From the NCBI RefSeq assembly GCF_003248505.1, contig NZ_QFOA01000003.1:62001-126000 (forward strand): a stretch of 64,000 nucleotides of DNA, read 5' to 3'. Positions within the stretch are counted from its first letter, which is position 1; every line of letters starts with the position of its first letter. The stretch comes from Sphingobium sp. GTDB lineage: Bacteria > Pseudomonadota > Alphaproteobacteria > Sphingomonadales > Sphingomonadaceae. The notes under the pieces are model-generated. The model searched no databases, was not told the origin of the DNA, and saw only the letters and a list, made by a program, of their open reading frames with translations. Below, piece after piece: positions 57,740 through 64,000 of the stretch. The position numbers were made by a program, and so were the translations under genes.

Positions 57740-60700
57740 TCACTCGGCCGGTTGAACCAGCCCGCCTTCCTTATCTTCGGGCTTGTAGGTCAGCAGACCG
57801 CGACCCAGCTTCGGCCCCAGCCAGCTTTCCAGGCCGATCGCCAGGCTGAACACCGCCGGCACGATCACCAGGGTAAGGACGGTCGACAGCAGCAGGCCGC
57901 CGATAACGGTGATGCCCATCGGCGCGCGCCATGCCCCGTCGCCCGACAGGGACAATGCGGTCGGCACCATGCCCGCGATCATCGCCACAGTCGTCATGAC
58001 GATCGGCTGGGCGCGCTTGTGCCCGGCGTCGATGATCGCCTCGCGCTTGGGCACACCCTTTTCCATTTCCTCCAGCGCGAAGTCGATGACGAGGATTGAA
58101 TTCTTGGCGACGATGCCGAGCAGCATGAGGAGGCCGATGAACACCGGCATCGATAGCGGCTGGCCCGCGATATGCAGCGCGAGCGCGCCGCCCAACGGCG
58201 CGAGCAGCAGCGAGCCGAGGTTCACGAACGGCGGCATCACCCGCTTGTACAACAACGTCAGCACCGCCAGCACCAGCAGCACGCCGGAACAGACGGCGAT
58301 GACGAAGCTCTGGAGCATTTCCAGCTGGAACTTGGCTTCGCCCGCGTTGATCTGCTGCACGCCCTGAATGCGACCGTCGGTGATCGCCTTCATCGTCGGC
58401 AGCGCGTTGATCTTGGCCATCGCCTGACTGGTGACGAGCCCCGGTGCTAGGTCGGCGCCTACCACGATCCGCCGGATCTGGTTGTAACGGCGAATCTGGG
58501 TCGGGCCTGCGCCAAAGCTGATGTCGGCGACGACGCGCAACGGCACGGAGCCGCCGTCGATCGTGGGGACCGGCAGGTTCTGGATCGTGGCGATATCCTT
58601 GCGGCTTTCTTCCGACAGGGAAACGCGAATCGGAATCTGGCGGTCGGAGAGCGAGAATTTCGCGGTGTTCTGGTCGATGTCGCCGATGGTGGCGATGCGG
58701 ATCGACTGGCTGAGCGCGGCGGTCGTCACGCCCATGCTGGCGGCAAGGTCCATACGCGGCTTGATGATGATTTCGGGCCGCTGCATGTCGCCCTGTACGC
58801 GCGGATCGCGCAGTTCCTTGAGGCCCGCCATCTCCTTGACCAGTTGGTTGGCGGTCTTTTCGAGCAGCACCGGATCGTCCGATCCGAACATCATGATGAC
58901 GTCGCGACCGAAGCCGCCGCCCGACTGCGACTGGAAGTTGACGCGTGCGTCGGCGATCGTCTGAAACTGGGGCGCGATCTTGCGCTCCCACTCGACGGAG
59001 GAGAGCGGCCGGTCTTTCTTGAGCGTCAGGTAGATGTCGGCGTTGGTGGGATTGATGTCGGCGAAGGCGGCATCCACCGTGTCGGTGTCGGCGGCCAGCA
59101 GATCGGCGACCTTGCGGGTGATCGCGGTGGTCTGGGCCAGTGTGCTGCCCGGCACGGTCTCGATCTTCACCTGGCTGAAGTCGGTGTTGATGGTCGGCTG
59201 GAAGGTCATGGGCAACGTTGCAAAGGCGACGATGGTCGCGACAAACGCCAGCACGCCCGCGCCGAGCGTCCACATGCGGTGGTCGGTAAAGATCCCCGCG
59301 ATCCGGTTGCGGAAACCGCCCCGCGCCCGGCGCGCCTTGGCCCTTCGATCCTCCAGCGACCATCGGAGCACGCTCATGTACCGATCCATCAGCCAGCCTT
59401 CGCCGTGCGTCGTCTCGCCATGGGCTTTGAGGAAATAGGCCGCGACCATGGGCGTGATGAGTCGCGCGACGGCCAGACTCATCAGTACCGACACGACGAC
59501 GGTCATGCCGAAGGAGATGAAGAACTGACCGGCAAGGCCCGGCATCAGCGCCACAGGCAGGAACACCGCCACGATCGCCATCGTCGTCGCCAGCACGGCA
59601 AGGCCGATCTCGTCCGCCGCGTCGATCGACGCCTGATAGGCCGATTTACCCATGCGCATGTGGCGCACGATATTCTCGATCTCCACGATGGCGTCGTCGA
59701 CCAGAACGCCCGCGACGAGGCTGAGCGCCAGCAGCGAAATGCTGTTCAGCGTGAAGCCCATCATGTCCATGAACCAGAAGGACGGAATCGCCGACAACGG
59801 AATGGCGAGGGCGGAAATCATCGTGGCACGCCAGTCGCGCAGGAAGAGAAACACGATCACGACCGCCAGCACCGCACCCTCGATCATCGCGGACATGGCG
59901 CTGTGATACTGGTCGCGCGTATATTCCACGCTGTCGTAAAGCTGCTTGTACTGGACCTTGGGATTTTCCTTCTTGAGCTTGTCCAGCACCTTCATCGCTT
60001 CGTCGTAGACGGTGACGTCGGACGATCCCTTGGCCTTGGCTATGCTGAAGCTCGTTACCTGCCGACCGTTCATCAGCGAAAGAGTGCGCTGTTCGGCATA
60101 CATATCGCGGACGGTCGCAAGGTCGGACAGCTTGACGGTACGGCCCCCGGAAATCGCGATCTGCGTTTCGCCCAGCGTGCGCGCGTTGCGCGCGTTGCCG
60201 AGCACGCGGATCGACTGTTCCGCCCCGGCGATCTCCGTCCGGCCGCCTGCCGCGTTGATATTGACCTGCTGCAACTGGTTGTTCACCTGCGCGGCGGTGA
60301 TGCCGTAGGCCTGAAGCTTGGCAGGGTCCAGGATGACGCGGATTTCACGGCTGACGCCGCCGCTGCGCTTGACCGCCGCCATGCCGGGAATGGACAGCAG
60401 CCGCTTCGCCACCGTATTGTCGACATACCAGGACAATTGCTCCAGCGTCATGTCGGTGGCTTCCGCGCTGAAATAGGCGATCGGACCGCCATCGATGTCG
60501 ATGCGCTGCACCTGCGGTTCCAGAATGCCCTGGGGCAGGTCGCTGCGAATCTGGTCGACCGCATTCTTGACGTCGTTGACTGCGCGGTCGACCGGCGTTC
60601 CGATCTTGAACTGCACGTTGGTGAGCGACTGGCCTTCCGATGCGAAAGACGTGATGTCGTCTACCCCGCTGATCCCGCGCACTGCCGCCTCGATCCGCTG

Positions 60701-60901
60701 CGTCACCTGCGTTTCGAGTTCGGTGGGCGCAGCGCCCGGCTGGACCACGGTCACACTCACCAACGGAAAGCTGATGTCCGGATTCTGGTTTACGTCCATC
60801 CGCAGGAAGCTGACGATGCCCGCCATCACCAGCGCGGCGAACAGCACCAGAGGGGTTACCGGATTACGGATCGCCCATGCGGAAATATTGCGAAAATTCA
60901 T
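57740..60901 (-). CDS. RND multidrug efflux permease (AcrB/MexB-type, HAE1 family)
   Basis: Proton-driven inner-membrane exporter. The 1053-residue protein has twelve membrane helices and two large periplasmic loops. It has SAWAIRNPVTPLVLFAALVM at the start, TELETQVTQRIEAAVRGISG, and the proton-relay Asp pair in LVAGVLVDDAIVEIENIVRH. The second half repeats the fold (PVFIGLLMLLGIVAKNSILV). Downstream of its periplasmic adaptor by 73 bases. No TolC-type outer-membrane gene or repressor gene is adjacent. Confidence 0.95.
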   Translation of the reverse strand: MNFRNISAWAIRNPVTPLVLFAALVMAGIVSFLRMDVNQNPDISFPLVSVTVVQPGAAPTELETQVTQRIEAAVRGISGVDDITSFASEGQSLTNVQFKIGTPVDRAVNDVKNAVDQIRSDLPQGILEPQVQRIDIDGGPIAYFSAEATDMTLEQLSWYVDNTVAKRLLSIPGMAAVKRSGGVSREIRVILDPAKLQAYGITAAQVNNQLQQVNINAAGGRTEIAGAEQSIRVLGNARNARTLGETQIAISGGRTVKLSDLATVRDMYAEQRTLSLMNGRQVTSFSIAKAKGSSDVTVYDEAMKVLDKLKKENPKVQYKQLYDSVEYTRDQYHSAMSAMIEGAVLAVVIVFLFLRDWRATMISALAIPLSAIPSFWFMDMMGFTLNSISLLALSLVAGVLVDDAIVEIENIVRHMRMGKSAYQASIDAADEIGLAVLATTMAIVAVFLPVALMPGLAGQFFISFGMTVVVSVLMSLAVARLITPMVAAYFLKAHGETTHGEGWLMDRYMSVLRWSLEDRRAKARRARGGFRNRIAGIFTDHRMWTLGAGVLAFVATIVAFATLPMTFQPTINTDFSQVKIETVPGSTLAQTTAITRKVADLLAADTDTVDAAFADINPTNADIYLTLKKDRPLSSVEWERKIAPQFQTIADARVNFQSQSGGGFGRDVIMMFGSDDPVLLEKTANQLVKEMAGLKELRDPRVQGDMQRPEIIIKPRMDLAASMGVTTAALSQSIRIATIGDIDQNTAKFSLSDRQIPIRVSLSEESRKDIATIQNLPVPTIDGGSVPLRVVADISFGAGPTQIRRYNQIRRIVVGADLAPGLVTSQAMAKINALPTMKAITDGRIQGVQQINAGEAKFQLEMLQSFVIAVCSGVLLVLAVLTLLYKRVMPPFVNLGSLLLAPLGGALALHIAGQPLSMPVFIGLLMLLGIVAKNSILVIDFALEEMEKGVPKREAIIDAGHKRAQPIVMTTVAMIAGMVPTALSLSGDGAWRAPMGITVIGGLLLSTVLTLVIVPAVFSLAIGLESWLGPKLGRGLLTYKPEDKEGGLVQPAE

Positions 60902-60974
60902 GACGCGCTTCCTTCACCGGTCGCCGACGGCAAACCGTATCCTTTCTTGCCGCAGCAAGGCCGCGCCCTCGTCT

Positions 60975-62147
60975 TTACGGGCGGGCGGCCATTTCCGGCT
61001 TCACCTTCTGCCCGGGCGTCAGGAACGCCCCGGCGGAGGTCACGATCTTTTCCGCACCCGTAATGCCGCTCGTCACCGCCGCACCCTCGTCGGACACCTG
61101 GCCGATGGTGACGTCGCGCCGCTCGACCTGGTTCTTTGCATTGATGACGTAGACGAAGCTGCCCTTGGAGTCGCTCTGTATCGCCGATTCGGGCAGCAGA
61201 GGCGCGCTTCCGGATCCGCTGGTGACGAGCGCGGAGGCAAAGCCGCCCGGACGCAGTGCCGGATCATAGGAAAGGGCGATGCGGGCGATGCCCTGACGCG
61301 TCTGCGGATCGACCACGGGCGAAACCTGCCACACTCGGCCCGCAAAGCCGCGCGTTCCACCGATCGGCGTCACCACCGCGCTGTTGCCGGGGCGCACGTT
61401 CAGCAGATCGGCCTCCGACATCTGCGCGCGCATTTCGATCTCGCCGCCTTTGGCAAGGCGGAAGAGCACGGCAGCCCCTGCGCCGACGATCTGTCCCGGC
61501 TCGACGCTACGGGTCAGCACCAGTCCGGCATCGGGTGCCCGGATATCGAGCCGTCCGGTGCGCGCCTGCTGTTCCTTCAACTGGGCGATGGCTACGTCCA
61601 CGCGCGCCTGCGCGGCATCGCGATTGGCGGTGCGCTGGTCGATGTCGGCGGCGCTGATGAAGCCTCGGCCTACCAGCGCCTTGGCCCGGTCCAGCTGCGC
61701 CTGCGCCAGCTTGGCATCGGCGCGCGCGACCTCTACCTGCGCGGCGAGCGAGCGCCCCTGCTGGGTCTGGACCGATCGCTCGACGCTGGCGAGCACCTGC
61801 CCCGCGCGCACCCAGTCGCCCGGCTGCACCAGCACGCGCGTCACCATGCCGCCTTCGCCCACCACGCCTACCGGCATGTCGATGCGCGCCGCCAGCGATC
61901 CTGTGGCGCTGATCGACCGCGCGACCATCGATTGACCGGGGCTGATGACCGTCACGACCGGCACGGGCGCGCTCGGTGCCTGCGCATCGCTCGCCTTGCC
62001 CCCGCGCATCGATATCCAGGCGGCAGCGGCGATCAAAACGACCGCCAAGCCCCCGCCGACCATCATCATCCGCTTGCGCCGCGCGCGTGCCGCATCCTCG
62101 TCAATGGCGATCACTGCGTCCCCCAGCAGCTGCGTTTCATAGTTCAT
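60975..62147 (-). CDS. RND efflux periplasmic adaptor (membrane fusion protein)
   Basis: A 390-residue adaptor (HlyD/AcrA type). A short cytoplasmic start leads to one membrane anchor (MMMVGGGLAVVLIAAAAWIS), then beta-barrel and lipoyl strands (TGSLAARIDMPVGVVGEGGM). A helical hairpin (AAQVEVARADAKLAQAQLDR) and a second lipoyl half (DIRAPDAGLVLTRSVEPGQI) follow. It has no lipobox, so it is anchored by the helix. ATG 62147 with GGAA upstream was chosen. Confidence 0.94.
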   Translation of the reverse strand: MNYETQLLGDAVIAIDEDAARARRKRMMMVGGGLAVVLIAAAAWISMRGGKASDAQAPSAPVPVVTVISPGQSMVARSISATGSLAARIDMPVGVVGEGGMVTRVLVQPGDWVRAGQVLASVERSVQTQQGRSLAAQVEVARADAKLAQAQLDRAKALVGRGFISAADIDQRTANRDAAQARVDVAIAQLKEQQARTGRLDIRAPDAGLVLTRSVEPGQIVGAGAAVLFRLAKGGEIEMRAQMSEADLLNVRPGNSAVVTPIGGTRGFAGRVWQVSPVVDPQTRQGIARIALSYDPALRPGGFASALVTSGSGSAPLLPESAIQSDSKGSFVYVINAKNQVERRDVTIGQVSDEGAAVTSGITGAEKIVTSAGAFLTPGQKVKPEMAARP

Positions 62148-62566
62148 GCCGATTCCATCTTTCCGGCGCATCGCCCCTTTGCGCCGACTGTATTATATAA
62201 ATATAGCACCGCGCTCAAGCCCCAATTACCACGGATGATCCCCGTGAGGCAGAGCACATAGTCCAGGAAAAGGTCGTAGCGACAATCGACTGGCGGCGCA
62301 CAAGGATCGACCGACGACAGGTTTGTCACGATAGCGTATCGGGTCGCGGGAATCACGCGATTATGATGATGCTGTGCTGCAGGTTCGGTGTCGAAGGCAG
62401 TATCATCGACTTGCGCGTGGATTGTCGCCTGTCGGCTGACCTGGGCGCGGTCGGGATATGCAGGCCGCGTGGTGTGAATTTATGCGACAGGGGAGGGTAT
62501 GGGTTTCACTCGGCGCTATCGCGATCCGGGCGACGTATCGTGACCTTGCGGTGCTACGTCGACAAT
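62148..62566. other. Intergenic stretch upstream of the RND operon
   Basis: About 420 bases with a short AT-rich promoter zone (62190-62206) next to the adaptor gene. The remainder holds only weak frames: a plus-strand 85-codon frame at 62363-62620 runs through a terminator and a minus-strand 70-codon frame overlaps the promoter. Neither has a ribosome-binding site or recognisable protein. No regulator gene is encoded here. Confidence 0.5.
62192..62218 (-). promoter_or_regulatory. Sigma-70-like promoter of the RND efflux operon
   Basis: On the minus strand TTGAGC (62218-62213), 15 bases, TATAAT (62197-62192), a perfect -10 with a slightly short spacer, 45 bases upstream of the adaptor ATG. 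The surrounding TATATTTATATAATA stretch is unusually AT-rich for this genome and could also be bound by a repressor. Confidence 0.5.
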
Positions 62567-62602
62567 AAAAAGGGCCGCGCCATCTTGTGGCACGGCCCTT
62601 TT
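62567..62602 (-). terminator. Terminator of the GlsB/YeaQ gene
   Basis: AAAAGGGCCG (62568-62577) pairs with CGGCCCTTTT (62593-62602), with GCC/GGC-type pairs inside. On the minus strand the stem is followed by TTTTTATTG. It lies 25 bases past the stop of the stress-protein gene. Confidence 0.85.
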
Positions 62603-62626
62603 GATGTTGGTTCCGGATAAAGGCGC

Positions 62627-62884
62627 TTAACGCACCGAACCGCGACGAACCAGATTCACGATCGCCAGCAGGATTACCGCGCCGACCAGCGACACGAGGA
62701 AGCTGTACAGCGTCAGGCCGGCATTGTTGATCGAACCGCCGCTGAAAATCAGGCCGCCGACAAACGCGCCGACGATACCAACGACGATGTTCAGCAGAAT
62801 GCCCTGCTGCGCGTCAGTGCGCATGATCATGCTCGCAAGCCAACCAATGATGCCACCGACTACAAGCCACAGAATGATGCCCAT
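62627..62884 (-). CDS. GlsB/YeaQ/YmgE family stress-response membrane protein
   Basis: The 85-residue membrane protein has three hydrophobic helices and the family pattern IILWLVVGGIIGWLASMIMR, then LLNIVVGIVGAFVGGLIF and VSLVGAVILLAIVNLVRRG. Often labelled transglycosylase-associated; homologues are induced by general stress or acid. GGAGAGTAAC precedes ATG 62884. Single gene with its own terminator. Confidence 0.93.
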   Translation of the reverse strand: MGIILWLVVGGIIGWLASMIMRTDAQQGILLNIVVGIVGAFVGGLIFSGGSINNAGLTLYSFLVSLVGAVILLAIVNLVRRGSVR

Positions 62885-63040
62885 GTTACTCTCCTTGACC
62901 ACGCCCCCAGCGGGTTGGGTGCCGGTTCAACGGAAGAGCGAGCCAGTCGTTCCCTTCGCAGGAAATGATTCCGGTAAGGAAACCATCATTGCAACCCGCC
63001 GTTGTGCGCCGCTCATGCCACGGACATGGCCCGAAATGAC

Positions 63041-63075
63041 AAAAGGAGCCGTCGGACTTTCCGACGACCCCTTTT
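63041..63075 (-). terminator. Terminator after sciP
   Basis: CGTCGGA (63050-63056) and TCCGACG (63060-63066) form the upper stem with a 3-base loop. Outer AAAAGG (63041-63046) and CCTTTT (63070-63075) extend it and supply T-runs in both directions. It lies about 31 bases past the sciP stop. Confidence 0.85.
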
Positions 63076-63106
63076 CTGTTCTGCACGATGCCCGCGATGG
63101 GAACGG

Positions 63107-63406
63107 TCAGTATTTCTGCTGCCGTTCGTACAGCGACTTGTAATATTGGATCCGCGTCACGCGCAGCCCGTGCATCCCGGACCGATCGACTGCGCGCTGC
63201 CACCCGGCGAATTCCTCCAGCGTCAAGTTGTAGCGGGCGCACGCCTCGTCGACGCTGAGCAGACCGCCATTGACCGCAGCCACCACTTCCGCCTTGCGGC
63301 GCACCACCCAGCGGGTCGTGTCCCGTGGCGGCAGGCTGTCCAGCGTCAGGGGTTCTCCAAGCGGCCCGACGACCTGGGCGGGCCTGATTTTCTGGTTCTC
63401 TATCAT
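63107..63406 (-). CDS. sciP: CtrA inhibitor SciP (DUF1153)
   Basis: The 99-residue helix-turn-helix protein matches the DUF1153/SciP family. In Caulobacter this binds the master regulator CtrA and blocks its transcriptional activation. It has GPLGEPLTLDSLPPRDTTRW, VVRRKAEVVAAVNGGLLSVD and EACARYNLTLEEFAGWQRAV, the family core; residues after 75 (LRVTRIQYYKSLYERQ) are also conserved. It is a single gene with its own terminator; ctrA is not in this window. Confidence 0.93.
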   Translation of the reverse strand: MIENQKIRPAQVVGPLGEPLTLDSLPPRDTTRWVVRRKAEVVAAVNGGLLSVDEACARYNLTLEEFAGWQRAVDRSGMHGLRVTRIQYYKSLYERQQKY

Positions 63407-63511
63407 TCTACCCTCAACTATGCGGCGATGGCCTTGCCGAATTCAGCAGCGGAAACCTGTTATCTGGATCAGCCCTGAAGATCGGCTAAAGTCCCACGGT
63501 AAACGCTGCTT

Positions 63512-63811
63512 TCATCTTTCCCTGCCCCCGATAAGTCGGCTCGCGACCGGCGGGTTGAAACTTCCCGCCAGACGCACGGCTTCGATCGTGCCGCTGGAAC
63601 GTGGCGCGAAAACATCGGCCAGTTCCTGAATCCAGTCGTCGGTTCCATCCTGCCCCCGCAGCATGCCCGCCACCGCCCTCGCCGTCGGGCTGGCTGCCTG
63701 CGCCGCTGCCGTGGCGGCGCGCAGGAAAGGCCAGACCGGCTCTTGGGCCCGGTCGGCGGGGCGGGTCGATCCGGGCCTGAGCCCGCCACCCCGAAGAAAA
63801 CTAAGATCCAT
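63512..63811 (-). CDS. Small protein of unknown function upstream of sciP
   Basis: A 99-residue product with an N-terminal Gly/Arg-rich start (DLSFLRGGGLRPGS) and a helical middle (WPFLRAATAAAQAASPTARA). A C-terminal part (DDWIQELADVFAPRSSGTIE, EAVRLAGSF) follows. AAAGGGGGA directly upstream of ATG 63811 is a strong ribosome-binding site. No family recognised. Same strand as sciP, ending 105 bases before it. Confidence 0.6.
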   Translation of the reverse strand: MDLSFLRGGGLRPGSTRPADRAQEPVWPFLRAATAAAQAASPTARAVAGMLRGQDGTDDWIQELADVFAPRSSGTIEAVRLAGSFNPPVASRLIGGRER

Positions 63812-63972
63812 TCCCCCTTTGTAGGGACAAATGGATAAGGCCCGGTAAACCCGCCCCTCCCAGATTGTGCGGTTCGACCGATTTTGTCGCCCGATCGCAC
63901 CATTTGTCGGTCCTGCGCGGTCATATTTCGTTAACTTTGCGCACGGGCCCGCACTGCACTATATGCGCGCCC

Positions 63973-64000
63973 ATGCAGCCCCAGTTCCAGCTTGCCGAGC
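63973..64000 (+). CDS. Start of a gene truncated by the window edge
   Basis: ATG 63973 opens a frame reading MQPQFQLAE to the end of the window. Too little sequence to identify; the MxxxFxLxE start would fit an acyl-CoA dehydrogenase among others. Divergent from the unknown gene at 63512-63811; the TTAAC at 63931-63935 is a CtrA half-site only. Confidence 0.4.

Noticed and set aside
58844..61063. 739-codon plus-strand frame antisense to the RND permease
   Set aside because: His/Arg/Asp-rich shadow of the permease; no domain, no ribosome-binding site.
62363..62620. 85-codon plus-strand frame upstream of the stress-protein terminator
   Set aside because: It reads through a strong terminator hairpin and has no ribosome-binding site or recognisable sequence.
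1..64000. tRNA/rRNA genes, CRISPR arrays, insertion sequences, prophage or integrative elements
   Set aside because: No cloverleaf with conserved T-loop, no regularly spaced repeats, and no transposase or integrase was seen while reading gene and intergenic sequence; a computed tRNA scan would be decisive.

Overview
This window is chromosomal DNA from a GC-rich alphaproteobacterium, almost certainly of the order Sphingomonadales (Sphingobium/Sphingomonas/Novosphingobium type). The evidence is protein-level: a RibB with a degenerate RibA-like tail, a PspF-PspABC island, a UrcA-family protein, a SciP/DUF1153 cell-cycle regulator, a COQ9 homologue, an SDHAF4-like protein, a mitofilin-like protein beside hemCD, and the order rsmB-rpe-heparinase-purH. 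I found no rRNA, tRNA, insertion sequence, prophage or CRISPR array. Genes are tightly packed, with many ATGA/GTGA stop-start overlaps, and base and codon use look uniform. This reads as core genome rather than an island.

Layout. 95-4185 (minus) is the Tol-Pal envelope operon ybgC-tolQ-tolR-tolA-tolB; pal must lie just beyond the left edge. 4368-5246 is a 3-hydroxybutyryl-CoA dehydrogenase. 5254-8916 is an envelope-stress island: pspF divergent from a sigma-54-dependent operon encoding a tiny exported peptide, PspA, PspB, PspC and three more small membrane/coiled-coil proteins. 8960-13814 (minus) holds rpmI-rplT, a LysE-type exporter and pheST. 13951-19869 carries a HisN-type phosphatase, prs, nadE-gltX and an alpha/beta hydrolase. 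19998-22496 (minus) is hemC-hemD-mitofilin, divergent from tsaD-gpsA and a polysaccharide flippase (22541-26112). 26137-31999 has a PfkB kinase, an EI24 protein with a lipoprotein, QueG, a two-gene ABC exporter and a Tat-exported MsrB.

31986-35707 (minus) is a three-gene surface-glycan-like cluster: a UDP-galactopyranose-mutase-like flavoprotein, GtrA, and a large GT-C-like membrane protein. It is followed by a UrcA-family protein. 36338-44271 (minus) is htpX, rsmB, a PAS protein, rpe, a heparinase-like protein, a PAP2 membrane enzyme and purH. 44371-46237 has the SDHAF4-like protein, an unknown helical protein, galU and a 43-residue membrane peptide. 46549-49306 (minus) is feoA-feoB-ssb behind a possible Fur site. 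49390-52103 has a COQ9-like gene, a DMT transporter and an Old Yellow Enzyme. 52149-55549 (minus) is a complete lumazine/riboflavin cluster, ribD-ribE-ribB-ribH. 55585-62147 (minus) has a small membrane protein, a DUF445 protein and an RND efflux pump with its adaptor. 62627-63811 (minus) has a GlsB/YeaQ stress protein, SciP and an unknown protein. A gene enters the right edge at 63973.

The parts most worth a second look are: (1) the riboflavin cluster, where RibB carries an N-terminal XRE-like helix-turn-helix, has lost the GTP cyclohydrolase II zinc ligands, and has a perfect 9+9 bp palindrome just upstream, suggesting an enzyme that represses its own promoter; (2) the PspF regulon, where the C-terminal helix of PspC recurs in further tiny membrane proteins and the first gene encodes an exported micropeptide; (3) the mutase-like/GtrA/GT-C cluster; and (4) a PAP2 enzyme resembling inositolphosphoceramide synthases in a lineage known to make sphingolipids.
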